Assembly: GCA_900316685.1 (NCBI GenBank)
Contig: ONDS01000004.1
Location: 106,226 to 170,225, forward strand
DNA length: 64,000 bases
DNA from: an uncultured Prevotellaceae bacterium
Lineage (GTDB): Bacteria; Bacteroidota; Bacteroidia; Bacteroidales; Bacteroidaceae
Direction of reading: 5' to 3'
Shown here in pieces: positions 1-8,185 of this stretch (its first letter is position 1; every line of letters starts with the position of its first letter). Both the position numbers and the translations under genes were made by a program. The notes under the pieces are model-generated. The model searched no databases. It was not told the DNA's origin and worked only from the letters and a program-made list of their open reading frames with translations.

Positions 1-2528
1 AGGTCGATGGTGCCGACTATGCCATGACCCTCGACCGACTGGCCAACTACCACTCATCACTTGGCGACTATAGCAAGGCTGTGGAACTGTGCGTACAATC
101 GATGCGACTGCTGCGCAACACCGTAGGCACCAACCACCCCGACTATGCCACTGTGCTGAGTCATCTCGCCAACAACACCTCGCTATTAGGCAGCCAACGC
201 CGCGCCATCGACTTAGGCACACGCGCCCTGACCATCAGGCAATCAACACTGGGAAAAGACCACCCGCTCTGCGCCCAGTCGCTGAACAACCTGTCGCATT
301 ATTACAATGCGCTCGGCGACAACACCCATGCGGTGGAATATGGCGAACGCGCCCTGGCCATCTGGCACCAGGAGGCCGACGGCATGAACACCGACTATGC
401 CGCATGCCTGAGCAACCTGTCGAACTACTATTCCGCGCTCGGAGATATAGAGAAAGCCGTCGACTACTGCGTGCGAGCCGCCGAGATACGCAAGGCCGTG
501 CTCGGAGCCACACATCCCGACTACGCCCTCTCGCTGAACAACCTCGCCTCGCTCTTCTTCCGCCACGGGGAATACGAGCGCGCCAAGGAAACCGGCACAC
601 GGGCGATGATGACCAGCCGCACGAGTCTTGGCGAACAGCATCCCTACTATGCCACGGCCCTGACCAACCTCGCCGGCTACCATGCCATGTTGGGCGATTA
701 CGACGCCAGCCTCGATTTCTTCGGCCAGAGCATCAGCATCAGCCATGCCAACGTGCTGCAGCAATTCCCAAGCCTGACCACCAAACAGCGGGCATTGTTC
801 TGGGCGAAGGAGAGCTATGAGTTCACCGACCTCTTCCCCGCCTACACCTATTTGGCTCATGCCAGCACCGCCCCCGACCTTTACGACAAGTCGTGTCTCT
901 TCGCCAAGGGCCTACTGCTGTCGACGGAGATTGAGATGAACAAACTGATACAAGAGAGCGGCGACCAGGAAGCCTTGCGCATGTTCGAGGAATTGCAGCT
1001 CAACCGCATGCTGCTCCAGCAACAGTTTGAGACACCCATAGCCCAGCGCCACCTCAACACCGACTCGCTGATACGCCTCGTCAACCGCCAAGAGCGGGCT
1101 TTGGTGAGACGGTCGAAGGTGTATGGCGACTTCACGCAACACCTCCACACCACCTGGAAGGATGTGCAGCAAGCATTGAAAGCCGACGAGTTGGCAGTGG
1201 AATTCCTCTCTTTCGAGCTTTACGGCACCGACTCGACCATGGTGGCTGCGCTCACACTGCGCAAGGACGACCAAGCTCCTAAGTTCACCCCCTTGTTCGA
1301 ACGAAGGCGGCTGTCGCAGGTGAGCGACCCCACCTTTTACCATTGCCCGGAACTGACCGACCTGGTATGGAAACCCATCTCAGCCGAGCTTCATGGCATC
1401 CGCCGTATCTACTTCTCGCCCGCCGGTGCTTTGCACAACATAGGCATTGAATACGCACCGGGGATGGAGACCTATGAGATGTACAGGCTCTCGACGACGC
1501 GCGAAGTGATCACCTACTCAGAAACCCACCCCAGCCCTCCCGAAGGGCGGGAGTACGCTACCACCCCTGACCCCTCCTTCCCGAAGGAGGGGAAAAGAGA
1601 GATGTCATCCTTCCCGAAGGAGGGGAAAAAAGATACTCCGCTGGCCACCCTTTATGGCGGCATCGACTACGATGCTCCCGCGACCAACGTCACCCCCTCC
1701 TTGGGAGGGGGCTGGGGGGAGGCTTCAGATGGCGAGATGTTGGTAGAACTCCACCGCGCCTTCGTCGACAGCCTCGACATGCGCGGGTTGTCAGCCAAGT
1801 CGCTGCCCTCCACCCTCATCGAGGTGGAGGCCATCAAGGAATCCTTCGAGCGGAAGAACCGGCAAGTAGGGTTCTTTGTAGGACGGGAAGCCACCGAGGC
1901 ATCATTCAAAAACCTGGGAGGCCACACATCGCCTATCCTGCATATCGCCACCCACGGTTTCTATTTCACCGAGAAGCAGGTAGCAGGCCAGAGCAAGTTG
2001 CGATTCTTAGGACAAAACTTCTCTGTCAACCCCTCCTTGGGAGAGGGACGGGGGGAGGCTCCCTTGACAGGGGGACGGAGGGAGGCGCCACTCTCCGAAG
2101 ACAAAGCACTCACGCGCAGCGGACTGCTCTTCGCGGGAGCCAACAGTGCGCTGCAGGGCAAGGACATCCCCCTGGGCGAAGACGACGGCATCCTCACCGC
2201 CCAGGAGATCTCGCGCATGGACCTGAGGGGTGTCGAACTCGTGGTGCTCTCCGCCTGCCAGACGGGTAAGGGCGACATCAACCAAGGCGAGGGTGTGTTC
2301 GGTCTGCAACGCGGCTTCAAGAAAGCCGGAGCCAAGACCATCGTGATGAGTCTGTGGGAGGTGGCCGACGAAGCCACGCAGATACTCATGAACGCCTTCT
2401 ACGACCAGCTCATCCTGGGAAAGAGTAAGCGGCAGGCCTTCCGTGAGGCACAAAAGGAGTTGCGTGCCCACAGCGGCGGCCGTTACGACCATCCCCAGTT
2501 TTGGGCCGCCTTCGTGCTATTGGACTGA
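1..2528 (+). CDS. TPR-CHAT domain protein (partial, 5' end outside window)
   Basis: The frame is open to the left edge and already encodes a tetratricopeptide repeat before the first ATG at 24, so the start lies outside the window. About six 42-residue TPR units with the pattern HPxYAxxLxNLAxxYxxLGDY run to about position 740; this spacing is typical of kinesin-light-chain-type TPRs. A helical linker follows. The C-terminal third is a CHAT (caspase-like) peptidase domain with the predicted catalytic His in ATHGF (codon 1953-1955) and Cys in SACQTG (codon 2256-2258), so the active site is intact. CHAT-TPR proteins are known as peptidases or as scaffolds; the substrate here is unknown. Oddly, three low-complexity inserts encoded by palindromic GC-rich repeats interrupt the linker and the CHAT domain (1535-1625, 1693-1725, 2030-2089) without shifting the frame. 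Confidence 0.9.
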   Translation, partial: VDGADYAMTLDRLANYHSSLGDYSKAVELCVQSMRLLRNTVGTNHPDYATVLSHLANNTSLLGSQRRAIDLGTRALTIRQSTLGKDHPLCAQSLNNLSHYYNALGDNTHAVEYGERALAIWHQEADGMNTDYAACLSNLSNYYSALGDIEKAVDYCVRAAEIRKAVLGATHPDYALSLNNLASLFFRHGEYERAKETGTRAMMTSRTSLGEQHPYYATALTNLAGYHAMLGDYDASLDFFGQSISISHANVLQQFPSLTTKQRALFWAKESYEFTDLFPAYTYLAHASTAPDLYDKSCLFAKGLLLSTEIEMNKLIQESGDQEALRMFEELQLNRMLLQQQFETPIAQRHLNTDSLIRLVNRQERALVRRSKVYGDFTQHLHTTWKDVQQALKADELAVEFLSFELYGTDSTMVAALTLRKDDQAPKFTPLFERRRLSQVSDPTFYHCPELTDLVWKPISAELHGIRRIYFSPAGALHNIGIEYAPGMETYEMYRLSTTREVITYSETHPSPPEGREYATTPDPSFPKEGKREMSSFPKEGKKDTPLATLYGGIDYDAPATNVTPSLGGGWGEASDGEMLVELHRAFVDSLDMRGLSAKSLPSTLIEVEAIKESFERKNRQVGFFVGREATEASFKNLGGHTSPILHIATHGFYFTEKQVAGQSKLRFLGQNFSVNPSLGEGRGEAPLTGGRREAPLSEDKALTRSGLLFAGANSALQGKDIPLGEDDGILTAQEISRMDLRGVELVVLSACQTGKGDINQGEGVFGLQRGFKKAGAKTIVMSLWEVADEATQILMNAFYDQLILGKSKRQAFREAQKELRAHSGGRYDHPQFWAAFVLLD
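1535..1625. repeat. Intragenic GC-rich palindromes, cluster 1
   Basis: Three hairpin-forming units lie inside the CHAT gene. The clearest is at 1571-1592: CCCCTCCTTC and GAAGGAGGGG around a 2-nt loop. A second, shorter copy is at 1609-1625 and a weaker one at 1535-1553. They encode Pro/Lys/Gly/Glu-rich peptide (FPKEGK twice) that is unlike the flanking fold. Confidence 0.8.
1693..1725. repeat. Intragenic GC-rich palindrome with G-rich arm, copy 2
   Basis: Palindrome CCCCCTCC-TTGG-GAGGGGG followed by CTGGGGGGAGGCTT. It is in frame in the CHAT gene and encodes PSLGGGWGEA. The same unit recurs at 36591-36624 (intergenic) and 45306-45337 (inside the GH51 gene). Confidence 0.85.
2030..2089. repeat. 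Intragenic GC-rich palindrome, copy 3 plus partial second unit
   Basis: CCCCTCC-TTGG-GAGAGGG with arm ACGGGGGGAGGCT at 2030-2060, then a degenerate second arm unit at 2061-2089. It is in frame in the CHAT gene and encodes PSLGEGRGEAPLTGGRREAP, between the catalytic His and Cys. Confidence 0.8.
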
Positions 2529-2588
2529 ATGTTAGAATAAGGAGAAGCAACATAGATTTTGTATAATTATTGTTATTTTCCCATAATA

Positions 2589-2623
2589 TTTGTTGAATTA
2601 TTCCGTAAATTATTGTATTTTTG
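2589..2623 (+). promoter_or_regulatory. Promoter for the DUF4105 operon
   Basis: TATTTTTG at 2616-2623 fits the Bacteroidetes -7 box (TAnnTTTG), with TTTG at 2589-2592 upstream (23-nt spacing, or 20 nt if the overlapping TTG is used). The leader to the start codon would be about 155 nt. Nothing else is recognised in the 2529-2787 gap. Confidence 0.55.
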
Positions 2624-2787
2624 CAGCGAATAAAAATTATCGACACAACTATAGACAATTTGGGAAACCAAATCTTTCAAGCATGTATGCACCATCATGA
2701 GTTTCAATCATGAAACAATTACGAACAACAAGATATAGCAAATAGATTACATTGAGTTAGAAGGAAAAAGAAACGAAACAACGAGAT

Positions 2788-3996
2788 ATGGTGAGGAAAA
2801 TACTTTATTTCGCCATGTTGTTCTTAGTGCTCCACATGTCGAGCGCTATGGCACAAGAACGAAGCGATGACACTTTGGCTGCCGACAGCAGCAATTTTGT
2901 CACCGCCAGTTTGGTTGTGTCCGCCCCTTCGGAAGCCCTCTATTCCGTATTCGGCCATCTGGCCCTGCGCATGGAATGCCCCACCCACCAGCTCGACTAT
3001 ATTTTCACCTTCGAGAGCGACACCGATGTGAACGCCTTCATGACGTTCATCGCCGGCAAGGCACAAGCCAAATACATCGCCGTACCCGGCTCCGTGTTCA
3101 TCAACGACGGTCAAGCCATCGGCAGGGAGATCAAGCAATACAAGCTCAACCTGACCCACCACGAGAAGCAGGAGCTGTGGAGGTTGCTCGACAACGACAT
3201 GATGGCAGGCAGTAACCGCCATTTCAACCTGTTGTTTGACAACTGCGTACATAGCACCATAGCCAACATACAGGCATGTCTCGTGGACGACGAGTTCGAG
3301 TGGGGTCCTACTCACCCCCCTTATGACCAATGCGACGGCGATGTGTTCCGCCAGGTAATCCACCCCTCCCCTTGGGCGGAGTTCATCTATATCACCGTCG
3401 TGGGAACTATCTACGACAACCATTCCGCCATGGAGTACCGGACCAGTCCGGAGACCCTCATCCCCCTGTTGCGGGAGGCTCGGCTGGTGGACAAGGTGAC
3501 GGGCGAGAAACGTCCCGTCATCACCGATGAGGGCACAGTGCTCGTGAAGGAGCGGCAGCACCTGAAAGCCACCCCCTTCTCTCCACTCGTCGCGTTCGGC
3601 ACCTTGCTGGCCGTCACCCTGCTGGTCACCTTAGCTGAATGGAGATGGGGAAAACGTAAGAAGGCCCGCGTGTTCGACGTGTTGCTCTTCACCGCACAAG
3701 CCCTGATAGGTTTGTTGTTGCTCTTCATCACGTTCTATTCCGAGTTGTTCGACAGCAACTGGAATTGGTATCTCATTATCTTCAACCCGTTGCCACTGCT
3801 TTTCCTGCTGTTTTGCAAGAAAAGACAACCGTCCATGATCTGGTGGTCCAGCTACAGTGCGGTTCTAACCGGTTTCCTGTTGGCCACTCCCTTTCTCAAG
3901 GTACTCGACCTGCCCCACCAACTGATTACGGGGTCGCTGCTGGTTAGAAGCCTCAGTCTACTGTTCCAAGCGAAAAAGAAAAAAACATCAAAATAA
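2788..3996 (+). CDS. DUF4105 (Lnb N-terminal-like) membrane protein
   Basis: 402 aa. A signal peptide ending at SSAMAQ is followed by a domain of about 200 residues matching the DUF4105 or Lnb N-terminal family. Visible family features are SALYSVFGHLALRM-like sequence near residue 50, FLAGK-like FIAGKAQAKY near 85, and the conserved LLFDNCVHST segment near residue 150 with its Asp, Asn and Cys. The C-terminal 150 residues hold about five hydrophobic helices with a basic KKKKTSK end. Lnb-type N-terminal domains are papain-like folds, but a biochemical role for the Bacteroidetes members is not established. It is the first gene of a tight operon: the next start is 6 bp after its stop. Confidence 0.85.
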   Translation: MVRKILYFAMLFLVLHMSSAMAQERSDDTLAADSSNFVTASLVVSAPSEALYSVFGHLALRMECPTHQLDYIFTFESDTDVNAFMTFIAGKAQAKYIAVPGSVFINDGQAIGREIKQYKLNLTHHEKQELWRLLDNDMMAGSNRHFNLLFDNCVHSTIANIQACLVDDEFEWGPTHPPYDQCDGDVFRQVIHPSPWAEFIYITVVGTIYDNHSAMEYRTSPETLIPLLREARLVDKVTGEKRPVITDEGTVLVKERQHLKATPFSPLVAFGTLLAVTLLVTLAEWRWGKRKKARVFDVLLFTAQALIGLLLLFITFYSELFDSNWNWYLIIFNPLPLLFLLFCKKRQPSMIWWSSYSAVLTGFLLATPFLKVLDLPHQLITGSLLVRSLSLLFQAKKKKTSK

Positions 3997-4002
3997 GAAA
4001 AT

Positions 4003-5892
4003 ATGAAAAAACATCATCACAACAGATCAGCCCGATGGTATATGGCCATCATGCTCTGCCTTATGTGCTCCCTGCATGCTTTCGCAGGAAAGACCACTTA
4101 TTATTATAGGGCTACCGCCTATGCCTCGCCGACAGGTGGCGGAAAGGTGTACGTCGCCACCCAACGCACGGATTCACCATCCTACCAAACTGTAACCAAC
4201 CAAGGCCTTTCCATTACCGGCAGTGTCGACACTTACGCCCGACAAGGCACCACCACCTTCTATTATTACGCCCAGGAAAACAATGGTTGGATATTCGACC
4301 ACTGGGCCAAAGGCTCTGCCACGGGCACCAACGCGGGCACCAACCCCTCGCTCACTACCGAGGAGACATTCAACAGCCAGAGTAGCAACAACCCCACTCA
4401 GATAAGCTATTACGCCGTTTTCATTGAGCAGACCGGATATGTGAAGGTTCAGGTGGCCGAGGCCGGACGTGGCACTGTAAGCATCAACAACCCCAACAAC
4501 ACGCTCAACTCGCAGGTGGTACTGACAGCCAACCCCGATGCCTCCAACGGCGTGCTCTTCTTAGGGTGGAACAAGGACAAGAACGACACCGAGAACTTCA
4601 TTTCCACCACCAATCCCTATTCGTTTACCGTCACCTCGCAAACGGCAGGCACCTACTATGCCCATTTCAGCGAGGCCGCCCAGAATAATTACATCCGCTT
4701 GAGGAACAACCAGACGGGGCGTTTCCTCACCCTTTACGGCACGCCACATGCCACCACCCACACAAGGAAATACGGCGATTACGATAATGTCTCCGATGGA
4801 TTCGTTTTTACCAACAGCCTTAAGATGGTGTCGGCTGAGGATGCCCAGGGCAACCCCATGACCGTTTTCCTGCGAAACGGCAGTCCTGCGGGTAGCGGAG
4901 CGACCATCAACTGCGAGCTTGTGGCCAACCACACCGAATACTCCGATCTCGTGAGCGCAGATTTGACCACCAACCAGTATCCCTTGGTCTTCGAGACCAT
5001 GTCCAACGGCTCGGTACGAATCTACACCTACTACACGACCAGGGTAAACAACGAAAATCACACCTTTAAAAGTTATCTTTGCGATGAAGGCAACGCCGAT
5101 GGTTGGCTTGTCATGAAAACCATCGAGAACGTCGACAATCTGTCGGGTGTGGACTGGACGGTCTACGTACTCAATGAAAACACGACCGACGGGGCCTTGG
5201 GTGCCAACACCAAAGCGAAATTCACCAAGGACGGCAAGTACTACACCACCATGTTCACCTATTTCCCCTACCAATTGCTCGACGGAGTGAAAGCCTATTA
5301 CCTGCCCCTGAGCGAAGAGAGTTACAACGAGGAGACCAACAGCGTGGTGTTCACCGAGTTCACCTCGGGACGGGTGCCCGCCGAAACAGCCGTCGTGCTG
5401 GAGTGCGACGCTGTGCAGAACACCGGCGGTGCGGTGGCTGATGTCAAGAACCGTATTCTCCCATTACCGGAGAGTGCCATACCGACCGAGGAAAACGTAA
5501 ACCCCAGCCTGAACCTGCTCAAGGGCTACATCTCCATGAACGGCAGCACCGTGGCCAACGACCCGACGCTCATGTATGTGCTTTCCAGCAAGAACAACAA
5601 ACTGGGATTCTACCATTCCACCAGCGACAACATGTCGGCCAACAAGGCTTACCTCCATCTGCCTGAGGCCGTCGACAGCAATCCGCTGGCCGCCACGGCA
5701 ACCTTCAGTTTCGGACAAACCGCTCCGGGAGAAGGCGAGACCTCAACTGGCATCACCCTTTCCGAACAGCAGGCCGACGAAGAGGACGCCGCGGTTTACG
5801 ACCTATTTGGCCGCAAGGTGGCCGACAGTGCCAAGGACCACCTGAAAACCGGTGTTTATATCAGCAAAGGCAAGAAGTTTATCGCTAAATAA
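4003..5892 (+). CDS. Secreted InlB-like repeat protein with C-terminal sorting-like tail
   Basis: 629 aa with a signal peptide (hydrophobic stretch MAIMLCLMCSLHAFAG). The N-terminal half has two InlB B-repeat-like units (pattern GxGxVxxxxxNxxxxxQVVLTAxPxxGxxFLGW) rich in Tyr, Thr and Asn. A C-terminal module at about 400-560 (MFTYFPYQLLDGVKAYYLP, then RVPAETAVVL, NLLKG, KAYLHLP) recurs in the endonuclease-type protein at 24754. The last 50 residues, from TGI to YDLFGRKVAD and GVYISKGKKFIAK, match the tail seen on three other secreted proteins in this window and resemble a type IX secretion or Por sorting domain. It is probably an exported surface or extracellular protein; its ligand is unknown. 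Confidence 0.8.
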   Translation: MKKHHHNRSARWYMAIMLCLMCSLHAFAGKTTYYYRATAYASPTGGGKVYVATQRTDSPSYQTVTNQGLSITGSVDTYARQGTTTFYYYAQENNGWIFDHWAKGSATGTNAGTNPSLTTEETFNSQSSNNPTQISYYAVFIEQTGYVKVQVAEAGRGTVSINNPNNTLNSQVVLTANPDASNGVLFLGWNKDKNDTENFISTTNPYSFTVTSQTAGTYYAHFSEAAQNNYIRLRNNQTGRFLTLYGTPHATTHTRKYGDYDNVSDGFVFTNSLKMVSAEDAQGNPMTVFLRNGSPAGSGATINCELVANHTEYSDLVSADLTTNQYPLVFETMSNGSVRIYTYYTTRVNNENHTFKSYLCDEGNADGWLVMKTIENVDNLSGVDWTVYVLNENTTDGALGANTKAKFTKDGKYYTTMFTYFPYQLLDGVKAYYLPLSEESYNEETNSVVFTEFTSGRVPAETAVVLECDAVQNTGGAVADVKNRILPLPESAIPTEENVNPSLNLLKGYISMNGSTVANDPTLMYVLSSKNNKLGFYHSTSDNMSANKAYLHLPEAVDSNPLAATATFSFGQTAPGEGETSTGITLSEQQADEEDAAVYDLFGRKVADSAKDHLKTGVYISKGKKFIAK

Positions 5893-5900
5893 AGACAGAT

Positions 5901-6083
5901 ATGGAAAAGAGAATCACATACCAGAAACCGGAATCGGAGCGTATCGCCTTTTCCGACCCCATCATGTTGGAACTGCCCATAAGCGATGGATTTGTAGACG
6001 AAGAGGCCGCCAACCAAAACAGCACCTTCGAAGAAGAGGAGATAACGGGTGGCGCCCACGATTTCCAACTTTGGGAAGAATAG
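5901..6083 (+). CDS. Small acidic protein, YxKPE-type
   Basis: 60 aa, starting 8 bp after the previous stop and ending 20 bp before a strong terminator, so it is the last gene of the operon. It begins MEKRITYQKPESERIAF and has a strongly acidic C-terminal half ending HDFQLWEE. It has no signal peptide, no Cys and no membrane segment. Short proteins beginning with a Lys/Tyr-x-x-Pro-Glu motif and ending in a D/E-rich W-containing tail are common in Prevotella-like genomes, often beside secreted proteins or C10 proteases; this is recalled as a pattern and has not been checked. Function is unknown. It could be a chaperone, an inhibitor or a peptide precursor. Confidence 0.65.
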   Translation: MEKRITYQKPESERIAFSDPIMLELPISDGFVDEEAANQNSTFEEEEITGGAHDFQLWEE

Positions 6084-6103
6084 TTTGACACAAGAAGAAA
6101 GAT

Positions 6104-6157
6104 AACGAGGGAAATGCAAAGAAAAAGTGTTTTTCTTTGGCATTCCCCTCGTTTTTT
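6104..6157 (+). terminator. Intrinsic terminator of the DUF4105 operon
   Basis: Long inverted repeat AACGAGGGAAATGC...GGCATTCCCCTCGTT with an A/T-rich apex, followed by T6. It ends just before the left end of the IS1380-type element. Confidence 0.9.
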
Positions 6158-6162
6158 CGTAA

Positions 6163-7017
6163 CCCCAAAATCCGCAATGGAAATTTTGCTGCCTAATATA
6201 TAGACGATGAGTCAAATCATTTTTATCCAAGCACCAAATAAGAAACAATATTTTACAGAATTGTTTTATTCGGCACACATCCCCCCCCCTTCCCCAAAAT
6301 AGTTCTGGCGGTCTGAATGTCCCACAAAGATGTTTTTCCTACCCGTAATCCCAGATAAGTTCGTAAGGCTTGCCGGAATAGATGTTGAGCACGCTTTGCC
6401 TTGCCGTCCTTGTCCACTTGGCGGGCACTGCGATGAAACGGAAGAGGAAGCTCTTGACCCTGCCCGTGGCTTCCACCCCGAAGAGACACATGAGCAGCAG
6501 CTCAACCAGAAGGCTGTTCAGCTTCCCGGCGATGTTGAAGTCGTAGGACTTCCCAGAATTCTTCGCAGTGTATGTCAGGTTTCCAGTCGCAAGTTCCTCA
6601 ATGGCGCGGAGAACCGTGTCAGCGCTGGGGATACGGGTGCCGAGACTCTCTGCCAATACGTCACGAAGAAACAGGTTGATGTCCTCCATGCAGTCTCCGC
6701 CACAGAGATATACGGCGAACAGGGCACGGACAATCTCGCTGTATTGATAGCCGAAATATGTGCTGCAGATTCCCAGGGAGCGGTCTATCACGTCACCAAG
6801 AAGAGCGTCGAATTTGTCCAAGACAAAATTTATTCCGCCAAAAGCGGTGGTTTTCTCATTTTTAAATGCTATCTTTGCCATGCCATTGATGATTTTGCTT
6901 TTCTTGTTTTTGCAGCACTAAGGTAAGTGAATAATCTGATGTGGCAAAATTTCCGACAACTGTTTGTTGTTCAAAAACTTACGAAGGATTTTTAACTAAA
7001 GTGCTGCGAATTTTGGG
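6163..7017. mobile_element. Internally deleted IS1380-family element (non-autonomous)
   Basis: About 855 bp. The left end CCCCAAAATCCGCA (6163-6176) and the right end, read inward on the minus strand, CCCAAAATTCGCA (7005-7017) are near-identical inverted repeats. The right end continues with GCACTTTAGTTAAAAATCC, a sequence typical of Bacteroides IS1380 ends. Flanking bases are TAAC and TAAT, a possible decayed 4-bp target duplication. It carries one short transposase gene (6339-6881, minus) that lacks the middle of the protein. A C9 run lies at 6281-6289. The element sits exactly between a terminator and the start codon of the next gene. Confidence 0.75.
6339..6881 (-). pseudogene. IS1380-family transposase, catalytic core deleted
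   Basis: 180 aa. The N-terminal 125 residues are the usual IS1380 N-terminus (FGGINFVLDKFDALLG, FGYQYSEIVRALFAVYLCGG, PSADTVLRAIEELATGN, YDFNIAGKLNSLL). The last 45 residues are the usual C-terminus (RVKSFLFRFIAVPAKWTRTA, then VLNIYSGKPY). Full-length members are about 430 aa, so roughly 250 residues with the DDE catalytic core are missing, yet the frame is kept across the junction. It cannot catalyse transposition. It could act as a DNA-binding fragment or simply be a remnant. Confidence 0.85.
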
Positions 7018-7021
7018 TAAT

Positions 7022-7777
7022 ATGAAAAAATTAGGATTTCTTTTGTTATTAACCATATGCTGGTGTCAACCTATAAATGCCCAAACATACCATCAAGCCC
7101 ATGCTGACAGATTGGCTGAATGGGTGATGGCTAACGCCCGAAAGTCATTTAGCCATCAAGTAATTAGTGAAGGAGAAAAACTACTAGATTACTGCCAAGT
7201 TTATAATGTCGAATCACCTATCATAACAGAAGCCCTCTACCATTTGGCATACGAGTATTATCAGATAGACAGTATTTCAAAATCATTATTCGCTTGCAAC
7301 AAGGCTCTTGACATTCATTATTCTATAGAAGCCGACAATTATGAAATGGAAGCCTTGCTTTTAGCCTTGCGTGCAAGTACATTTGCCGCAAAAAAAGATA
7401 TGGAAAACGCTATGGATTCTGCAAATAAAGCTTGGAAAAGCGTAAAGAAAGCGTCTATGGATTTCGATACACTCAATAAAATTTTTATCCGCCTAAACAG
7501 TGTTTGCAGAAAATTAGGTTACTATTCAAATGCCATCAAAATATCCGAAGATTATGTACAACTATTACAACAGTATGAGTTTAATGAATGGCATCACAAT
7601 GAAGCGCTTTTATATCTTAGTGAAAATTATTTAGATGGAAAGGAACTCGAGAAAGCTGAAAAGACAGCCGACAGTATTCTTGCATCCACAAACGAATCCA
7701 GACTAAGATTCAAGGCGACTAACATAAAAGAAATAATTACAGCAGCGAAAGAACGAGAGGCATCAAGTGGAAAATGA
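7022..7777 (+). CDS. Secreted TPR-like protein
   Basis: 251 aa. The start at 7022 is chosen because it begins a clear signal peptide (MKKLGFLLLLTICWC then PINAQ); the frame upstream is only the IS end. The mature part is all-helical with weak tetratricopeptide repeats (ALYHLAYEYYQIDSISKSLF, ALLYLSENYLDGKELEKAEK). It is AT-richer than its neighbours. No catalytic domain is visible. It resembles the N-terminal sensor part of TPR-type hybrid sensors or TPR-CHAT proteins and may be a truncated paralogue. The start codon is only 4 bp from the IS1380 terminal repeat, so its original promoter and leader have probably been displaced. Confidence 0.65.
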   Translation: MKKLGFLLLLTICWCQPINAQTYHQAHADRLAEWVMANARKSFSHQVISEGEKLLDYCQVYNVESPIITEALYHLAYEYYQIDSISKSLFACNKALDIHYSIEADNYEMEALLLALRASTFAAKKDMENAMDSANKAWKSVKKASMDFDTLNKIFIRLNSVCRKLGYYSNAIKISEDYVQLLQQYEFNEWHHNEALLYLSENYLDGKELEKAEKTADSILASTNESRLRFKATNIKEIITAAKEREASSGK

Positions 7778-7855
7778 CATTAAATTATTTGCATAGGTTA
7801 AAGACAAGGTGTTTTTATCTCTTCAATATAGAAACATCTATTTTGACATCATTTT

Positions 7856-7881
7856 GCGGGCGGGCACGGTGGCACCGCCCC
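7856..7881. repeat. GC-rich hairpin
   Basis: GGGCGGGCACGGTGGCACCGCCC can fold as GGGCGG...CCGCCC. There is no T-run on the plus strand. It lies in the convergent gap between the TPR gene and the DUF2442 gene; the rest of 7778-7909 shows no gene. Confidence 0.5.
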
Positions 7882-7909
7882 TACCATGAACTAATACTTT
7901 AGGCCACCG

Positions 7910-8182
7910 TCACTTAGCATTCTCGTGAGCATAATTCTGATAGTTGCCCAATATCTGCTCGATATGAATAACCTCTGGACATGAATCCCAAGTTACGCCG
8001 CCCCCTATCAGATACCATTTAGACCGCTCGCTGACAGGCACACGCTTCAGCGAGGGAAAGGCTGAGATAGGCATCACTATAGAGCGTCCGTCCTGCAAAT
8101 CCACCTGGAACTTCCCCCGCTTAGGGAATGACAGCCGTTTGATTTTCGGCTCTACGTTCCAATATCCTTCTGTCTTATACAT
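7910..8182 (-). CDS. DUF2442 domain protein
   Basis: 90 aa. It matches the DUF2442 pattern: LSFPKRGKFQVDLQDGRSI, then IxxPxSAFPxLKRVPxSERSKW, then GGGVTWDSCPEVIHIEQIL. The family is a small DNA-binding-like or antitoxin-like fold often encoded next to DUF4160, as here: the restored DUF4160 frame would end 3 bp upstream of this start. A toxin-antitoxin role is only suspected. With its partner broken, this copy may be orphaned. Confidence 0.85.
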   Translation of the reverse strand: MYKTEGYWNVEPKIKRLSFPKRGKFQVDLQDGRSIVMPISAFPSLKRVPVSERSKWYLIGGGVTWDSCPEVIHIEQILGNYQNYAHENAK

Positions 8183-8185
8183 ACG

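Noticed and set aside
6941-7021. Upstream extension of the secreted TPR gene into the IS end
   Set aside because: Those codons lie within the terminal repeat of the IS1380 element, and the signal peptide begins at 7022.
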